64,000 nt of DNA from an uncultured Fretibacterium sp. (GTDB taxonomy: Bacteria; Synergistota; Synergistia; Synergistales; Aminobacteriaceae): the NCBI GenBank assembly GCA_946186205.1, contig CAMHMH010000002.1, positions 533,252 through 597,251 of the forward strand. Reading direction: 5' to 3'. The notes beneath the pieces were generated by a model that saw only the letters and a program-made list of their open reading frames with translations, was not told the DNA's origin and searched no databases. Every line of letters begins with the position of its first letter. Position 1 is the stretch's first letter. Positions 17,999 to 27,143 of this stretch are shown piece by piece. The translations under genes were made by a program, and so were the position numbers.

Positions 17999-20039
17999 AC
18001 CCCGGCTTGATTCACCCGTAACAATTCTCGCAGGAGTCGGCCCGAAAAAAGCTGAGGCGTTCGCAAAACTCGGAGTGTTTACGCTTGAGGATCTCTTTTT
18101 CCTTATGCCGCGGCGTTATGAGGACAGGAGATTCCCCAAGCCCTTGGCGCAGCTTCAGCCGGGTAACACAGAATGCGCCGTCGCTGTTGTCTCTGAGATT
18201 GGCTGCCGCAACGGACGTACGGAAGCAATAATTTCTGATGAGTCAGGTATCGCCCGCGTTGTTTGGTTCACTGAGAGAATCGGCGAATTTGTGCGTAAAG
18301 GAATGAGGCTCGCACTTTACGGACAAATCAGCGATCACTACATCGAGCCGCAATTCACTCACCCGGAGTTTGAGATACTATACAGGAACAAAACTCCGAC
18401 ATTAATCGGCAGAATCTTTCCCATTTACCCCGCAACAGCCGCCCTTACTCAGAGGGAAATAAAGAAATTTGCAGACACCGCGCTTGATACTTACTCCGAG
18501 TCATGCCTCAAAGATTTTCTCCCTTCACGAATCCTTAAGCACTACAAGATGATGACGCTTCAAGAAGCCGTAAAGACTATACATAATCCTGCTGACGAGA
18601 AAGCATTTATTCGCGCAAGAAACAGGCTCTCGTTCAACGAATTGTTTTTGCTTCAGGCGGGAGTCATAATGCGGAGAAGGTCATTCACCGGGAAATATCA
18701 CGCTGACGTTCTCAGGCCGGGGAAAATTTTTGCGAAGTTTGAAGCCGGACTCCCATTCAGGATGACGGACGCTCAAAGAATATCAGTCTACGAAATTTTG
18801 CAGGACATCGAGAAGCCGTACCCTATGAACCGTTTATTGCAGGGCGACGTAGGATCAGGCAAGACTATTGTAGCAGTGTTCGCGATGCTGGCGGCGTTTG
18901 ATTCGGGCGTTCAGTCCGCGTTCATGGCACCCACGGAAATTCTTGCTCAGCAGCACTATATGAGCCTGAAGAAATTTCTTGACCCTCTCGGAGTTAAGAC
19001 CGCACTATTAACAGGAAGCCTCAAAGCCTCGGAGCGTTCAGAAATTCTTGCCGGGCTTGCTGACGGAAGCATAAATATAGCTGTCGGGACTCATGCTTTG
19101 TTCTCAGAGGGCGTAACGTTTAAGAATCTCTCACTCGCTGTTGTTGACGAGCAGCACAGATTCGGAGTCCTTCAGAGAGGGAGTCTCACAGCAAAAGCTA
19201 CAGCCCCTCACGTTCTGGCCATGACCGCAACACCAATCCCCCGAACGCTGATAATGTCGATATACGGAGATCTTGAAGTCTCGACGCTTAACGAAATGCC
19301 CAAAGGACGAAAGAAGATAATCACAAAAGCACTTACACCGCCGGAATCCAAAAAAGTTTTCGGAATGATTCGCGAGGAAGTCAGCAAAGGACACCAAATT
19401 TATTGGGTATGTCCCGTAATCGATGAGAGCGAACTAGATTTAACCAGCGTAACACAAGCTCATGATATGCTGAGGGAAAAACTCCCTGAGATGAGAGCCG
19501 CTATACTTCATGGCCGTATGAGTGCTGACGAGAAATCACAGATAATGAATGAGTTTTCAGCCGGGCATATTGATATTCTCATCGCAACGACGGTGATAGA
19601 AGTCGGCGTTGATGTCCCTAACGCATCAATGATAATCATACAGGACGCGGGTCAGTTCGGACTCTCGCAGCTCCATCAGTTACGGGGGAGAGTCGGACGC
19701 GGGAAGGCTCAAAGTTTCTGCGTGCTTCTTGAGAACGGCGACATATCAGACTCAGGGCGTGAAAGAGTTTCGGCGATGGTTGAAACTTCTGACGGGTTCG
19801 AGCTTTCGGAGCGTGATTTGATTCAGAGAGGGCCGGGGGAAATCTGCGGGACTCATCAGCACGGTGTTACGGATTTCAAGGTAGCCGATTTGATTCGTGA
19901 TGAAAAGATTCTGACTCTTGCGCGCGATGAGGCAAAGAAACTTCTTGATGATGATCCTGATTTGAGCGGTGAGCCTAATCTCAAGAGTGAAATTTTACGG
20001 AAGCTCGGCGGAGTCTTGGAGCTTGCAATAACATCATGA
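17976..20039 (+). CDS. recG: ATP-dependent DNA helicase RecG
   Basis: RecG remodels stalled replication forks and Holliday junctions. The 687-residue product has an N-terminal OB/wedge domain (residues about 60-160), then superfamily 2 helicase motifs: Walker A GDVGSGKTIVA near residue 290, DEQHRFG (DEAH-like) near 390, TATPIPRTL near 413, and QLRGRVGRGKAQSFC in the second RecA-like domain. The start at 17976 overlaps the divIVA end by 23 bases and has only a weak ribosome site. It overlaps recX by four bases. Confidence 0.93.
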   Translation: MIKQTRNKPRLDSPVTILAGVGPKKAEAFAKLGVFTLEDLFFLMPRRYEDRRFPKPLAQLQPGNTECAVAVVSEIGCRNGRTEAIISDESGIARVVWFTERIGEFVRKGMRLALYGQISDHYIEPQFTHPEFEILYRNKTPTLIGRIFPIYPATAALTQREIKKFADTALDTYSESCLKDFLPSRILKHYKMMTLQEAVKTIHNPADEKAFIRARNRLSFNELFLLQAGVIMRRRSFTGKYHADVLRPGKIFAKFEAGLPFRMTDAQRISVYEILQDIEKPYPMNRLLQGDVGSGKTIVAVFAMLAAFDSGVQSAFMAPTEILAQQHYMSLKKFLDPLGVKTALLTGSLKASERSEILAGLADGSINIAVGTHALFSEGVTFKNLSLAVVDEQHRFGVLQRGSLTAKATAPHVLAMTATPIPRTLIMSIYGDLEVSTLNEMPKGRKKIITKALTPPESKKVFGMIREEVSKGHQIYWVCPVIDESELDLTSVTQAHDMLREKLPEMRAAILHGRMSADEKSQIMNEFSAGHIDILIATTVIEVGVDVPNASMIIIQDAGQFGLSQLHQLRGRVGRGKAQSFCVLLENGDISDSGRERVSAMVETSDGFELSERDLIQRGPGEICGTHQHGVTDFKVADLIRDEKILTLARDEAKKLLDDDPDLSGEPNLKSEILRKLGGVLELAITS

Positions 20040-20476
20040 AGTCTTGGGAAGAACTTATTGACCCGGAAAAAGACCCGGACAAAGAATCGCGTGAGAAATT
20101 TTTCGGTTACCTTTTGCGCCGGCCATGCACACAGAAGCAGGCGCGTGAATATCTGAGCAAGAAAAAACTTCCTGAGAGTCTTATTGACGAGGCAATAGAT
20201 TCGGGACTGATTGATGATTTTGCGTTTGCGGTGCTTTTTGCTGAAGGCCATTTGCGATGGGGCAACATGAAAATTTCGTATGAGCTTTCGAGGCGGGGAG
20301 TCTCCCGTGAAGATATAAGCCTTGCGCTTGATGAGATTGCTGACGAGTCAGAAAGGGCGCGTGAATTTGCTGACGGATTGCGCGAGTCCGGGATTGAAGA
20401 CAGGAAAATAAAATCGCGGCTTATTTCTCGCGGCTTCACAAACAGGGCAGTTAATGAGGCACTAAGGGAGGAATAA
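20036..20476 (+). CDS. recX: RecX-family regulatory protein
   Basis: RecX proteins modulate RecA filaments. The 146-residue protein has the three-helix repeats typical of RecX, with LLRRPCTQKQAREYLSKK at the start, DDFAFAVLFAEGHLRWGNMK in the middle and IKSRLISRGFTNRAVNEAL at the end. It overlaps recG by four bases and the next gene by one. No recA lies in the window. Confidence 0.8.
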   Translation: MKSWEELIDPEKDPDKESREKFFGYLLRRPCTQKQAREYLSKKKLPESLIDEAIDSGLIDDFAFAVLFAEGHLRWGNMKISYELSRRGVSREDISLALDEIADESERAREFADGLRESGIEDRKIKSRLISRGFTNRAVNEALREE

Positions 20477-20835
20477 TGATGAGAAAGAAATTAACGTTTG
20501 AAGAGCTTGCAGAAAAAACACTGAAATTATTAGCTGAACATGATTTCCCAGTCCGTGCAGCGTTCGACATTCCAGGCACAAAGAATGAAGCGGGGCTTTA
20601 CGTTGTGAAAGATTTATTGACACCGGGATTTTTCCGCTTTGAGATTCACGCGGGCAGACTCAGTTCACAGTACACTACATACCACACGAATCCCGGAAAA
20701 TCAGAGCAGGAACTCAGAGACGAGATCAGGAAATACATTGCCGACAAAAACGAGATAAGCAGGATATGCGCCGAGATAAAAGAACTTAGCGACTCAGTTG
20801 ACGACAAAGAGGGAGAATTTCCGAGCGACTACTAA
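20476..20835 (+). CDS. Hypothetical protein
   Basis: The 119-residue soluble, acidic product is not recognised. It begins MMRKKLTFEELAEKTLKLL, has a beta-rich middle (FFRFEIHAGRLSSQYTTY) and a charged helical C-terminus. Its ATG at 20476 shares a base with the recX stop (TAATG) and follows GGGAGG, so it is translated from the same mRNA. A terminator 50 bases later ends this long operon. Confidence 0.65.
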   Translation: MMRKKLTFEELAEKTLKLLAEHDFPVRAAFDIPGTKNEAGLYVVKDLLTPGFFRFEIHAGRLSSQYTTYHTNPGKSEQELRDEIRKYIADKNEISRICAEIKELSDSVDDKEGEFPSDY

Positions 20836-20884
20836 AATTTTTGCGTATCAATTTTCAGACCCCGCAGACTCAATCACAAAATAA

Positions 20885-20915
20885 AATCCCCCTCACCATT
20901 ACAGCAAAGGGGATT
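20885..20915. terminator. Bidirectional terminator
   Basis: AATCCCC (20885-20891) pairs with GGGGATT (20909-20915). On the minus strand the stem is followed by TTTTATTTT, making it a good end for the nitronate monooxygenase gene; on the plus strand by CATTTT, a weaker end for the tyrS-recX run. Confidence 0.8.
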
Positions 20916-20926
20916 CATTTTCCTTC

Positions 20927-22006
20927 TTACGCGAATAGCTCCGAGATAATATCAGCTACCCTTTCTACTTTGTTCACCTTCACGACGTTTGAGCCGCAGA
21001 AGAATAACCCTGTCTCCCAGTTCCCGACTTGTGCGTCAACCAACGCCGCCGCAATGCAGAATGTCTCCTTTGTCTTACGATAGCGGCAATGACTCAGACA
21101 GTTCGCGAAACATGGTTTGCTTTCTACGCTGCCTTCTAGATATTTCGCCACAAATGGATTCTTTATCGCCCGGCCCGGCAAACCTGCGGGGCTGTGAATG
21201 AGTACAACGTCTTCTTCCTTCGCGTCAATATATGCCTGCTTGAATCTGTCTGACGCATCGCCTTCAACCGTACACGCAAAACGAGTCCCCATTTGCACGC
21301 CCGAAGCACCAAGCGCAAACACCCTCTCAAGGTCTGACCTGTCCCAGATACCTCCGGCCGCTATCACGGGTATGTCGCTCTTCATTTCGTCATGAACATA
21401 ACGCACAACATCAGGCACAGCATTTTCGAGTCGCAGCGCAGGGTCATAAACTTGTTCGATCGTCATCGCTCCCAAATGCCCACCGGCTGTAGCTGGCTCC
21501 TCAACAACAAACGCATCGGGGACTCGGTGATACTTTTTCTCCCAGTGCCTTGTTATGAGGCTCGCTGCTTTTGCTGATGAGACTATCGGAACGAGTGCGA
21601 CATCGGGAAAATCTTTCGTGTAGTCAGGAAGTCTCAGAGGAAGTCCCGCACCCGATATGATTATGTCCGCTCCTCCTTCTGCTGACGAACGCACCTGCCT
21701 GTCGTAGTCCGTCAATGCCACCATGCAGTTCACCGCTATTATTCCTTCAGGGCCGGCGATTGATTTTGCTTTCGAGATTGCTTCCTTGATTACGATCTCG
21801 TTCACGTCAAAATAGTTATGCTTCTCTACCTGGAACAAGGGCGAGTCATGCGCGAGTCCGACGCTCGCAATTGTCCCTATTCCGCCGTTCTTCGCAACAT
21901 GGCCGGCTAAGTTCGGCCCGGATATATCGACTCCCATTCCCCCCTGTATTAATGGGTACTTGGGCTTGTATTTCCCTATCTTTAATACAGGCATGGCTTC
22001 TTTCAA
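20927..22006 (-). CDS. Nitronate monooxygenase / FabK-like flavoprotein
   Basis: The TIM-barrel FMN enzyme is of the 2-nitropropane dioxygenase family, whose members oxidise nitronates; some act as enoyl-ACP reductase FabK. It has LIQGGMGVDISG at the N-terminus, VNCMVALTDY, GGADIIISGAG, EPATAGGHLG and VIAAGGIWDRSD followed by ALGASGVQMGTRF, the FMN phosphate site. A Cys-rich stretch near the end (KPCFANCLSHCRYRK) is seen in some members of the family. An ATG at 22024 is in frame, but AAAGGTG then lies within it; TTG at 22006, 8 bases past that site, is preferred. It is a single-gene unit. Confidence 0.8.
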   Translation of the reverse strand: MKEAMPVLKIGKYKPKYPLIQGGMGVDISGPNLAGHVAKNGGIGTIASVGLAHDSPLFQVEKHNYFDVNEIVIKEAISKAKSIAGPEGIIAVNCMVALTDYDRQVRSSAEGGADIIISGAGLPLRLPDYTKDFPDVALVPIVSSAKAASLITRHWEKKYHRVPDAFVVEEPATAGGHLGAMTIEQVYDPALRLENAVPDVVRYVHDEMKSDIPVIAAGGIWDRSDLERVFALGASGVQMGTRFACTVEGDASDRFKQAYIDAKEEDVVLIHSPAGLPGRAIKNPFVAKYLEGSVESKPCFANCLSHCRYRKTKETFCIAAALVDAQVGNWETGLFFCGSNVVKVNKVERVADIISELFA

Positions 22007-22087
22007 CTTGAGCACACCTTTCATTTTGTGATAATTACACAGAGTATATCACGCTGAATCCGATTCGCTATGAGTGATTGAGCGTGT

Positions 22088-23464
22088 TTATACCCGTTTG
22101 AGACTCACAGTGAAGCAAGTGCCTTCTCCCTTTTTGCTGACCGCTGAAATTTTCCCCCCGTGAGCCTCAACTGTAGCCTTCACGATAGCGAGTCCGACTC
22201 CGCTTCCGCCCGTAACCCTCGCGCGGGACTCATCAGCTCGCCAGAAACGCTCAAAGATATTCGGCAGGTCTTCAGGAGCGATTCCGATTCCAGTATCAGC
22301 AACTTCAATCACAGCTTCATCATCACGAGCATAAAGCCTCAGCGTAACATTCCCGCCCTTGTCAGTGTATCGCATAGCATTGGACAGCAGGTTGTCGATT
22401 ACATGACGGAATTTTTCGCGGTCAATCTCGCACGTTACACTCTCAAGTTCAGACGCTAAATTTATTCCTTCCTTCGTGAAAACGGGCTTGAAACTCTCTG
22501 CTACATACTCAAGAAATTTTTTCATGTCCGTAACCTCAAGATTCAATCTCAGAGTCTCGCCTTCAATCCGCGACAATACATCTATGTTCCCGATCAAGTC
22601 CGCGAGTCTCGTCATCTCATTCACGCACAGAGTCAGACGTTCGGGAGTCGGCTCCAGTATTCCGTCAGCAATCGCTTCAATCTGAGTCCTTGTTACTGTG
22701 AGGGGAGTCCGCAGCTCATGAGCAACATCAACCATCAAACGCCGCCGCAATTTTTCCTGACCCGCTAATGAACGTCCGAGATCTTCAACGCCCCGCGACA
22801 ATGCGTCAAGCTCCCGGATTCCTATGGGCTTTGCTTCCTCGTGAACGTCATAATCCCCCCGCGCAATATTTTTCGTCCTCTCTATCGCATGTATCACAGG
22901 ACGGCTCAATCTCCCGGCTACGAAATATCCCAAGCCGCAAGCAAACAGTATCATCACGAACGCTCCCGAAAGCGTGTACTGAACAAGATACGATATGAAC
23001 GATGTCTCATAGCGTCCCGAAGGTATACGGCGTTCAATTTCGAGTCGTCCCGCGCCCCCCGGAAGTTTCACCGTTATGTGCTCTGTAGGCGATGCGGTTT
23101 CAGGCGGCCGGTCTTCCTGCGAGCCTCTGTGCGTTTTTCTGTGCATTCGCATTGACATGGGAAGGAGCGTATATACTTCACGGCCCTGCGCGTCAATGAG
23201 TGAGATTGTCATTGCTGCCCATTGCGGAGCCGGTCTCAGTATGTCCATCACTCTGCGGGGATTCCAGACTCTTCCCTCCTCATGAAACAATGCCGACAAT
23301 GACTCGCCGAGATTCTGCAAGTCCGCCTGCCTCCGCTGTATCTGGTACTTTCTGAAGCCGTCAACACTGAGCTTCAGTCCCAGAATCGGAACGACAATTC
23401 CCGCAAAGACAGCGAGAATCACATAAAGCATAAGGAAATGAGTCCGCAGAGATCTACTTCTCAT
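22088..23464 (-). CDS. Sensor histidine kinase
   Basis: The 458-residue inner-membrane kinase has a first helix at residues about 10-30, a periplasmic sensor of about 130 residues with a basic His-containing loop (SMRMHRKTHRG), a second helix near 160-182, a HAMP linker, the dimerisation His249 (DVAHELRTPL), and HATPase boxes DNLLSNAMRYT, VADTGIGIAP and GSGVGLAIV. It phosphorylates the adjacent response regulator, whose gene it overlaps by 11 bases. Divergent neighbours encode exported His-rich and Spy-like proteins, so metal or envelope stress is a plausible signal. Confidence 0.9.
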   Translation of the reverse strand: MRSRSLRTHFLMLYVILAVFAGIVVPILGLKLSVDGFRKYQIQRRQADLQNLGESLSALFHEEGRVWNPRRVMDILRPAPQWAAMTISLIDAQGREVYTLLPMSMRMHRKTHRGSQEDRPPETASPTEHITVKLPGGAGRLEIERRIPSGRYETSFISYLVQYTLSGAFVMILFACGLGYFVAGRLSRPVIHAIERTKNIARGDYDVHEEAKPIGIRELDALSRGVEDLGRSLAGQEKLRRRLMVDVAHELRTPLTVTRTQIEAIADGILEPTPERLTLCVNEMTRLADLIGNIDVLSRIEGETLRLNLEVTDMKKFLEYVAESFKPVFTKEGINLASELESVTCEIDREKFRHVIDNLLSNAMRYTDKGGNVTLRLYARDDEAVIEVADTGIGIAPEDLPNIFERFWRADESRARVTGGSGVGLAIVKATVEAHGGKISAVSKKGEGTCFTVSLKRV

Positions 23465-24137
23465 CGTCGAACCTGTAGCCGAATCCGTAAATAGTTTTTA
23501 TCCATCCGTTTTCATGGCCGGGTTCAGCGAGCTTCTTTCGCAAGTTCTTCACGTAGGTGTCTATCGTCCTGTCGAAACCGTCATAATCATCACCGAGCGC
23601 GGAGCGTATAATCTCGTCCCTTGACCATGTGCGAATCGGTTTTGACGCGAGAGTCGAGAAGATGAGGAACTCACTTTTTGTTACGGGTATAGATTTTCCG
23701 TCCTTCCGTATTTCGACTCGCTCCGGGTCAATCTCTATTCTTCCGTCAGCAAAGAACCCCGACGCTATGTTGTCCCTTGAGGCTGACGGGCGTAACTGTG
23801 CGCGTATTCTTGCCATCAACACACGCGGGCTGAAGGGCTTCGGCACGTAATCATTTGCGCCGGAATCGAGACCGTAAACCACATCCGACTCGCCTGTTTT
23901 CGCAGTGAGCATTATTATCGGGACTTGTGATTTCTCGCGTATACGTCTGCAAACTTCCTCGCCTGAAAGTTTCGGGAGCATGAGATCGAGCACAACAAGT
24001 GAAATCTCATCGCGGTCAAAAATTTCGAGGGCTGACAATCCGTCTGAAGCTGTTACTGTGTCATAGCCTTCACGCTTTGCATATGCGCTCACAACTTCAG
24101 CGATTGATGATTCGTCTTCAACAATTAATATCTTCAC
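23454..24137 (-). CDS. OmpR-family response regulator
   Basis: The 227-residue two-domain regulator has a receiver domain with acidic residues at 7-8, phospho-acceptor Asp51 (VVLDLMLPK) and the switch Thr/Lys in MLTAKTGE. The C-terminal winged helix includes FDRTIDTYVKNLRKKL and KTIYGFGYRF. The start is GTG at 24137, 10 bases past AAAGGAG; a longer frame from 24179 includes that site and would add an unnatural N-terminus. Its likely targets include the divergent small-protein genes. Confidence 0.92.
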   Translation of the reverse strand: MKILIVEDESSIAEVVSAYAKREGYDTVTASDGLSALEIFDRDEISLVVLDLMLPKLSGEEVCRRIREKSQVPIIMLTAKTGESDVVYGLDSGANDYVPKPFSPRVLMARIRAQLRPSASRDNIASGFFADGRIEIDPERVEIRKDGKSIPVTKSEFLIFSTLASKPIRTWSRDEIIRSALGDDYDGFDRTIDTYVKNLRKKLAEPGHENGWIKTIYGFGYRFDDEK

Positions 24138-24237
24138 GGTAAAAATTCTCCTTTCACAGAAAATATAGATTGATTTCATACCGCGTTCACAATCAGGGAT
24201 TATTCTATCAGCGTTGAAACAAGGAGGTAAACACGAG

Positions 24238-24603
24238 ATGAAGAAAACGAAAATTGCAGCAGCGTTGATGATAATGACAGCCGGAAGCGTATTGCTCGCA
24301 GGGAATACAGCAGGAGCAGAAGAGGTTAAAGCGTCGAGACATCACGGACATATGCCCCCTCCGCGTGAGTTCAGAGAGCCTCCGCACCACGGGCCGCACA
24401 ACCCTCCGCCGCCCCCGCACGAATGGAGAGGTCATCCGCACCACGGACCGCACAACCCGCCGCCGCCGCCTGAATGGAGAGGTCATCCGCACCACGGACC
24501 GCACAACCCGCCGCCGCCGCACCATCACGGGCCGCATAACCCGCCTCCGCCACATCACAGAGGGCCTCACGGAAGGGACATAGGAGTCGAACCGCGCTGG
24601 TAA
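24238..24603 (+). CDS. Exported His/Pro-rich repeat protein
   Basis: The 121-residue protein has a signal peptide (KKTK, hydrophobic core, cut near NTAGA) and a mature part made of tandem units of the form RGHPHHGPHNPPPPPEW, about 16-17 residues each, with shorter copies towards the end. The His density suggests metal binding in the periplasm or at the surface. AAGGAGGT precedes the ATG by 9 bases; a TTG at 24214 in the same frame encodes the ribosome site and is rejected. The C-terminus GVEPRW resembles GVESPW of the next gene. No homologue is recognised by name. Confidence 0.75.
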   Translation: MKKTKIAAALMIMTAGSVLLAGNTAGAEEVKASRHHGHMPPPREFREPPHHGPHNPPPPPHEWRGHPHHGPHNPPPPPEWRGHPHHGPHNPPPPHHHGPHNPPPPHHRGPHGRDIGVEPRW

Positions 24604-24640
24604 AATATAGGGAGCAAAACCGAAAGGAGAAATACATATC

Positions 24641-24967
24641 ATGAAGAGAGCATTAGCAGCAGGATTAATATTAGCGGGAATAATCGCAGTATCGGGAACA
24701 TCATTAGCAGAAGCAAAAGCGGTCCAGAACATTCACGAAATGAGAGAAAAGGCTAACCTCAGCAAGCAGAGACCGCTCGAACCGCCGAGAGATTTTGACG
24801 GAAAACGCCCGCCGATGATGAGCAGAGACCGCAGACCCGATGACAGGCATTACGGAAGCAAGCCCGACAGAAGACCGTCGAGACCGCCGCGTTCAGGAGA
24901 CAGGAGACCGCCGGAATTTGACAGACAGCCCGCACAGCTTCAGCGCGGAGTAGAGTCACCATGGTAA
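24641..24967 (+). CDS. Exported Arg/Pro-rich protein
   Basis: The 108-residue product has a signal peptide (KRALAAGLILAG core, cut near SLAEA) and a mature region rich in Arg, Asp and Pro (RDRRPDDRHYGSKPDRRP), probably disordered. It ends GVESPW, matching the end of the preceding gene. AAAGGAG lies upstream of the ATG. It stands 37 bases after the His-rich gene and 23 before the Spy-like gene, as one operon divergent from the two-component system. Function unknown. Confidence 0.7.
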   Translation: MKRALAAGLILAGIIAVSGTSLAEAKAVQNIHEMREKANLSKQRPLEPPRDFDGKRPPMMSRDRRPDDRHYGSKPDRRPSRPPRSGDRRPPEFDRQPAQLQRGVESPW

Positions 24968-24990
24968 ACACAAAAGGAGGAAACATAATC

Positions 24991-25494
24991 ATGAAGAAAG
25001 TATTAGCACTCGCATTAGCACTCGCAGTTTGCATAGCCGGTACAGCACTCGCAGAACAGACCGGAAGGAACGCAAGACATCCCGCACCCGCAAGAATGAA
25101 TCAGCCGACGCAGCAGAGAATGAACCGTCCCGAAATGCCCGGCCATGATTCACCCCGCGCACCTGGAGCAAAACGGAGCAGAACATTCACGCCCGACATG
25201 CCCAAAGAGATCCGCGAGAAGTCAGCAGAACTCGCAAAGCTCAGAATAGACCTTGAAGAGGCAATGACATCACGCCCGCTGAACAGGGAGAAGGCTCTTG
25301 ACGTTCACGCGAAAATTCAGAAGGTCAAGCAGGAGATTGAGACGTGGAGATTCACTCAGAGGCTTGAGAGAATAGAGGCAAGACAGAAGAAGGGACTCTC
25401 TCCCGCTCCTGAAAACGAAAAGTTATCGCCCGCAGAAAATCCCGCGCCTGAAGAGAAAGCAATGACTCCTGATGATGATGACGATGACGACTAG
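24991..25494 (+). CDS. Spy/ZraP-like periplasmic protein
   Basis: The 167-residue product has a signal peptide (KKVLALALALAVCIAG, cut near ALA), a Pro/Arg-rich linker, then a helical hairpin at residues about 68-130 (KSAELAKLRIDLEEAM, EKALDVHAKIQKVKQEI) similar to Spy/CpxP/ZraP heavy-metal and chaperone proteins. An all-Asp tail of seven residues ends it, preceded by Met-Thr-Pro. The ATG at 24991 follows AAAGGAGG by 9 bases. In known systems such proteins titrate misfolded proteins or metal near the sensor kinase; the divergent kinase makes that role plausible here. Confidence 0.65.
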   Translation: MKKVLALALALAVCIAGTALAEQTGRNARHPAPARMNQPTQQRMNRPEMPGHDSPRAPGAKRSRTFTPDMPKEIREKSAELAKLRIDLEEAMTSRPLNREKALDVHAKIQKVKQEIETWRFTQRLERIEARQKKGLSPAPENEKLSPAENPAPEEKAMTPDDDDDDD

Positions 25495-25540
25495 AGGAAG
25501 CAATATTGCTTAAATGCACATAACTAATACATTGCCTTGT

Positions 25541-25575
25541 CCCCCCGGTTTGAAAGACAGCCGGGGGATTTTTTT
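25541..25575 (+). terminator. Terminator of the small exported protein operon
   Basis: CCCCCGG (25542-25548) pairs with CCGGGGG (25561-25567), followed by A and a run of seven T. Confidence 0.9.
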
Positions 25576-25589
25576 GCGCGCCTGGAAAA

Positions 25590-25618
25590 TTCTTGAAAAA
25601 AAAAATGTACGCTAGAAT
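25590..25618 (+). promoter_or_regulatory. Possible promoter of the Sel1 gene
   Basis: TAGAAT at 25613-25618 lies 17 bases after TTCTTG (25590-25595); TTGAAA overlapping at 25593 gives only 14. An A10 tract sits in the spacer. Transcription would start about 30 bases before the TTG start codon. Confidence 0.35.
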
Positions 25619-25657
25619 TATTACAGTCCCACAAAATAACAAAAGGAGGCTGAAAGA

Positions 25658-27142
25658 TTGCAGGATAACTTGTCCATGTTTGACCGCAATATGCTGGACA
25701 ATATCGAAATCCGACGGCACTTTAACGCAAAAGCCTTCACGGATTCACAGTCATTAGCAGAATATTTCGCCGTGAAAGTCACAGGCTTCAGCAGCATATT
25801 TGACTCTGCTGTCCCGAAATGCCTCGAACTTATTGCCGCCTCAGTCAATGACGCTGTGTCGATATTGGCGGGAAAAGGCGTGTACGATTATGACGGATCA
25901 TTATTCATGGAGCGTTTCGGAATCGTTCATGCTTTCGAGGATGATATAGACCCGTTAATCACACTTCAGGCGGAAATTTCCGGGCTTGAGAGAATGCGGA
26001 GGGATACCAGGAAGATAAAGCGTGAGGCAATGAGGCAGATTGATTCGGCGGGTATTCTCCGTAACGCTGTATACCAGGCTGATATAAAGACGGGATATTA
26101 TGTCTGTGTCGTTCTTGCTGAAAAGGAAAAACTTCGGGAGGCAGCCGGGCTTGCAGACGAGGAATTATTATCACGGAGGCTGAACAATATAATGCTTCAT
26201 GCGGGAAATGACAAAGCTGCAGAAATTCTCGCCCTTGTGATTCAGAATCCTTTCTCATTCCAGTACTATAAAGAGCTTTATTTGCTTGCCGGAGAAAAAT
26301 CCCCCGTTATCATGAAACTATGCTCGCTCTTGGGATATGCGGATGAGTTCAAAGCATTCAGGGAGTCAGCCGGAGACTCAATAATCGCAGGGCTTAAGTC
26401 AGGAGACCACGGCACCGCCGAAATGATCGATATTCTTCAGAAGTCCAGAGATACATATTACTTCACGCCATCGCAGAAAAATGAGCTTGACGAAATCGAA
26501 CGCGCATTATCCGCAAAGAAAGCCTCAGAGGACGAAATCACATCAGCAATCGGCGCGAACTCACAGGAAGAATCGAAAGCTGACAGCCTCATAGAAGCCG
26601 GGAATATTCCGGGAGTATGGGCAATGCTCGACGGCAAAAACGGACTTACAGAGTACAAGCTCATGGACTATTACGACAAGTTAGTGAAGGAGTTTGTAGA
26701 ACGCCGCGACTTCAGGAACATCGAGCGGAGAATGAGCTACGTTTATGATCAGGCTGACAGCGGCAATGCGTTTGCGGAGTTTCTTGTGAGCTATATACGG
26801 CGGAAAGTCTACATGAGGGCGGGCGACAAAGACAGGGTTATACGGATTGACGAAAAACTTCTGAGGCTTGCTGACAGCGGGCAGGTCTCAGCGTGCGCGA
26901 TGGTCGGATTTTATTTCAGCGACGGGCAGGGATACTTCAACAGGGATTACGGCGAGGCCATGAAGTATTTGACGTTCGCGGCGGAAAAGAATCACCCGAC
27001 GGCTATGGCGTGGCTTTCTGATATGTACCATTACGGGAACGGAGTCACAAAGGATGAGAGGATTGCGGAAAAATGGCTGAAACTTTCGGCGCATTACGGG
27101 CATCCTTACGCGGTTAAGAAATTGAACGAAAGGGGAAAATAA
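25658..27142 (+). CDS. Sel1-repeat protein with unique N-terminal region
   Basis: The 494-residue protein lacks a signal peptide. Residues about 1-380 are helical and not recognised. The C-terminus holds at least two Sel1-like repeats (DYGEAMKYLTFAAEKNHPTA, then MAWLSDMYHYGNGVTKDERI and AEKWLKLSAHYGHPYAVKK), which form a protein-interaction solenoid. TTG at 25658 follows AAAGGAGG by 8 bases. The next gene starts 2 bases after its stop, so the pair probably works together. Sel1 proteins often act in signalling or envelope functions, but nothing more specific can be said. Confidence 0.75.
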   Translation: MQDNLSMFDRNMLDNIEIRRHFNAKAFTDSQSLAEYFAVKVTGFSSIFDSAVPKCLELIAASVNDAVSILAGKGVYDYDGSLFMERFGIVHAFEDDIDPLITLQAEISGLERMRRDTRKIKREAMRQIDSAGILRNAVYQADIKTGYYVCVVLAEKEKLREAAGLADEELLSRRLNNIMLHAGNDKAAEILALVIQNPFSFQYYKELYLLAGEKSPVIMKLCSLLGYADEFKAFRESAGDSIIAGLKSGDHGTAEMIDILQKSRDTYYFTPSQKNELDEIERALSAKKASEDEITSAIGANSQEESKADSLIEAGNIPGVWAMLDGKNGLTEYKLMDYYDKLVKEFVERRDFRNIERRMSYVYDQADSGNAFAEFLVSYIRRKVYMRAGDKDRVIRIDEKLLRLADSGQVSACAMVGFYFSDGQGYFNRDYGEAMKYLTFAAEKNHPTAMAWLSDMYHYGNGVTKDERIAEKWLKLSAHYGHPYAVKKLNERGK

Positions 27143-27143
27143 A

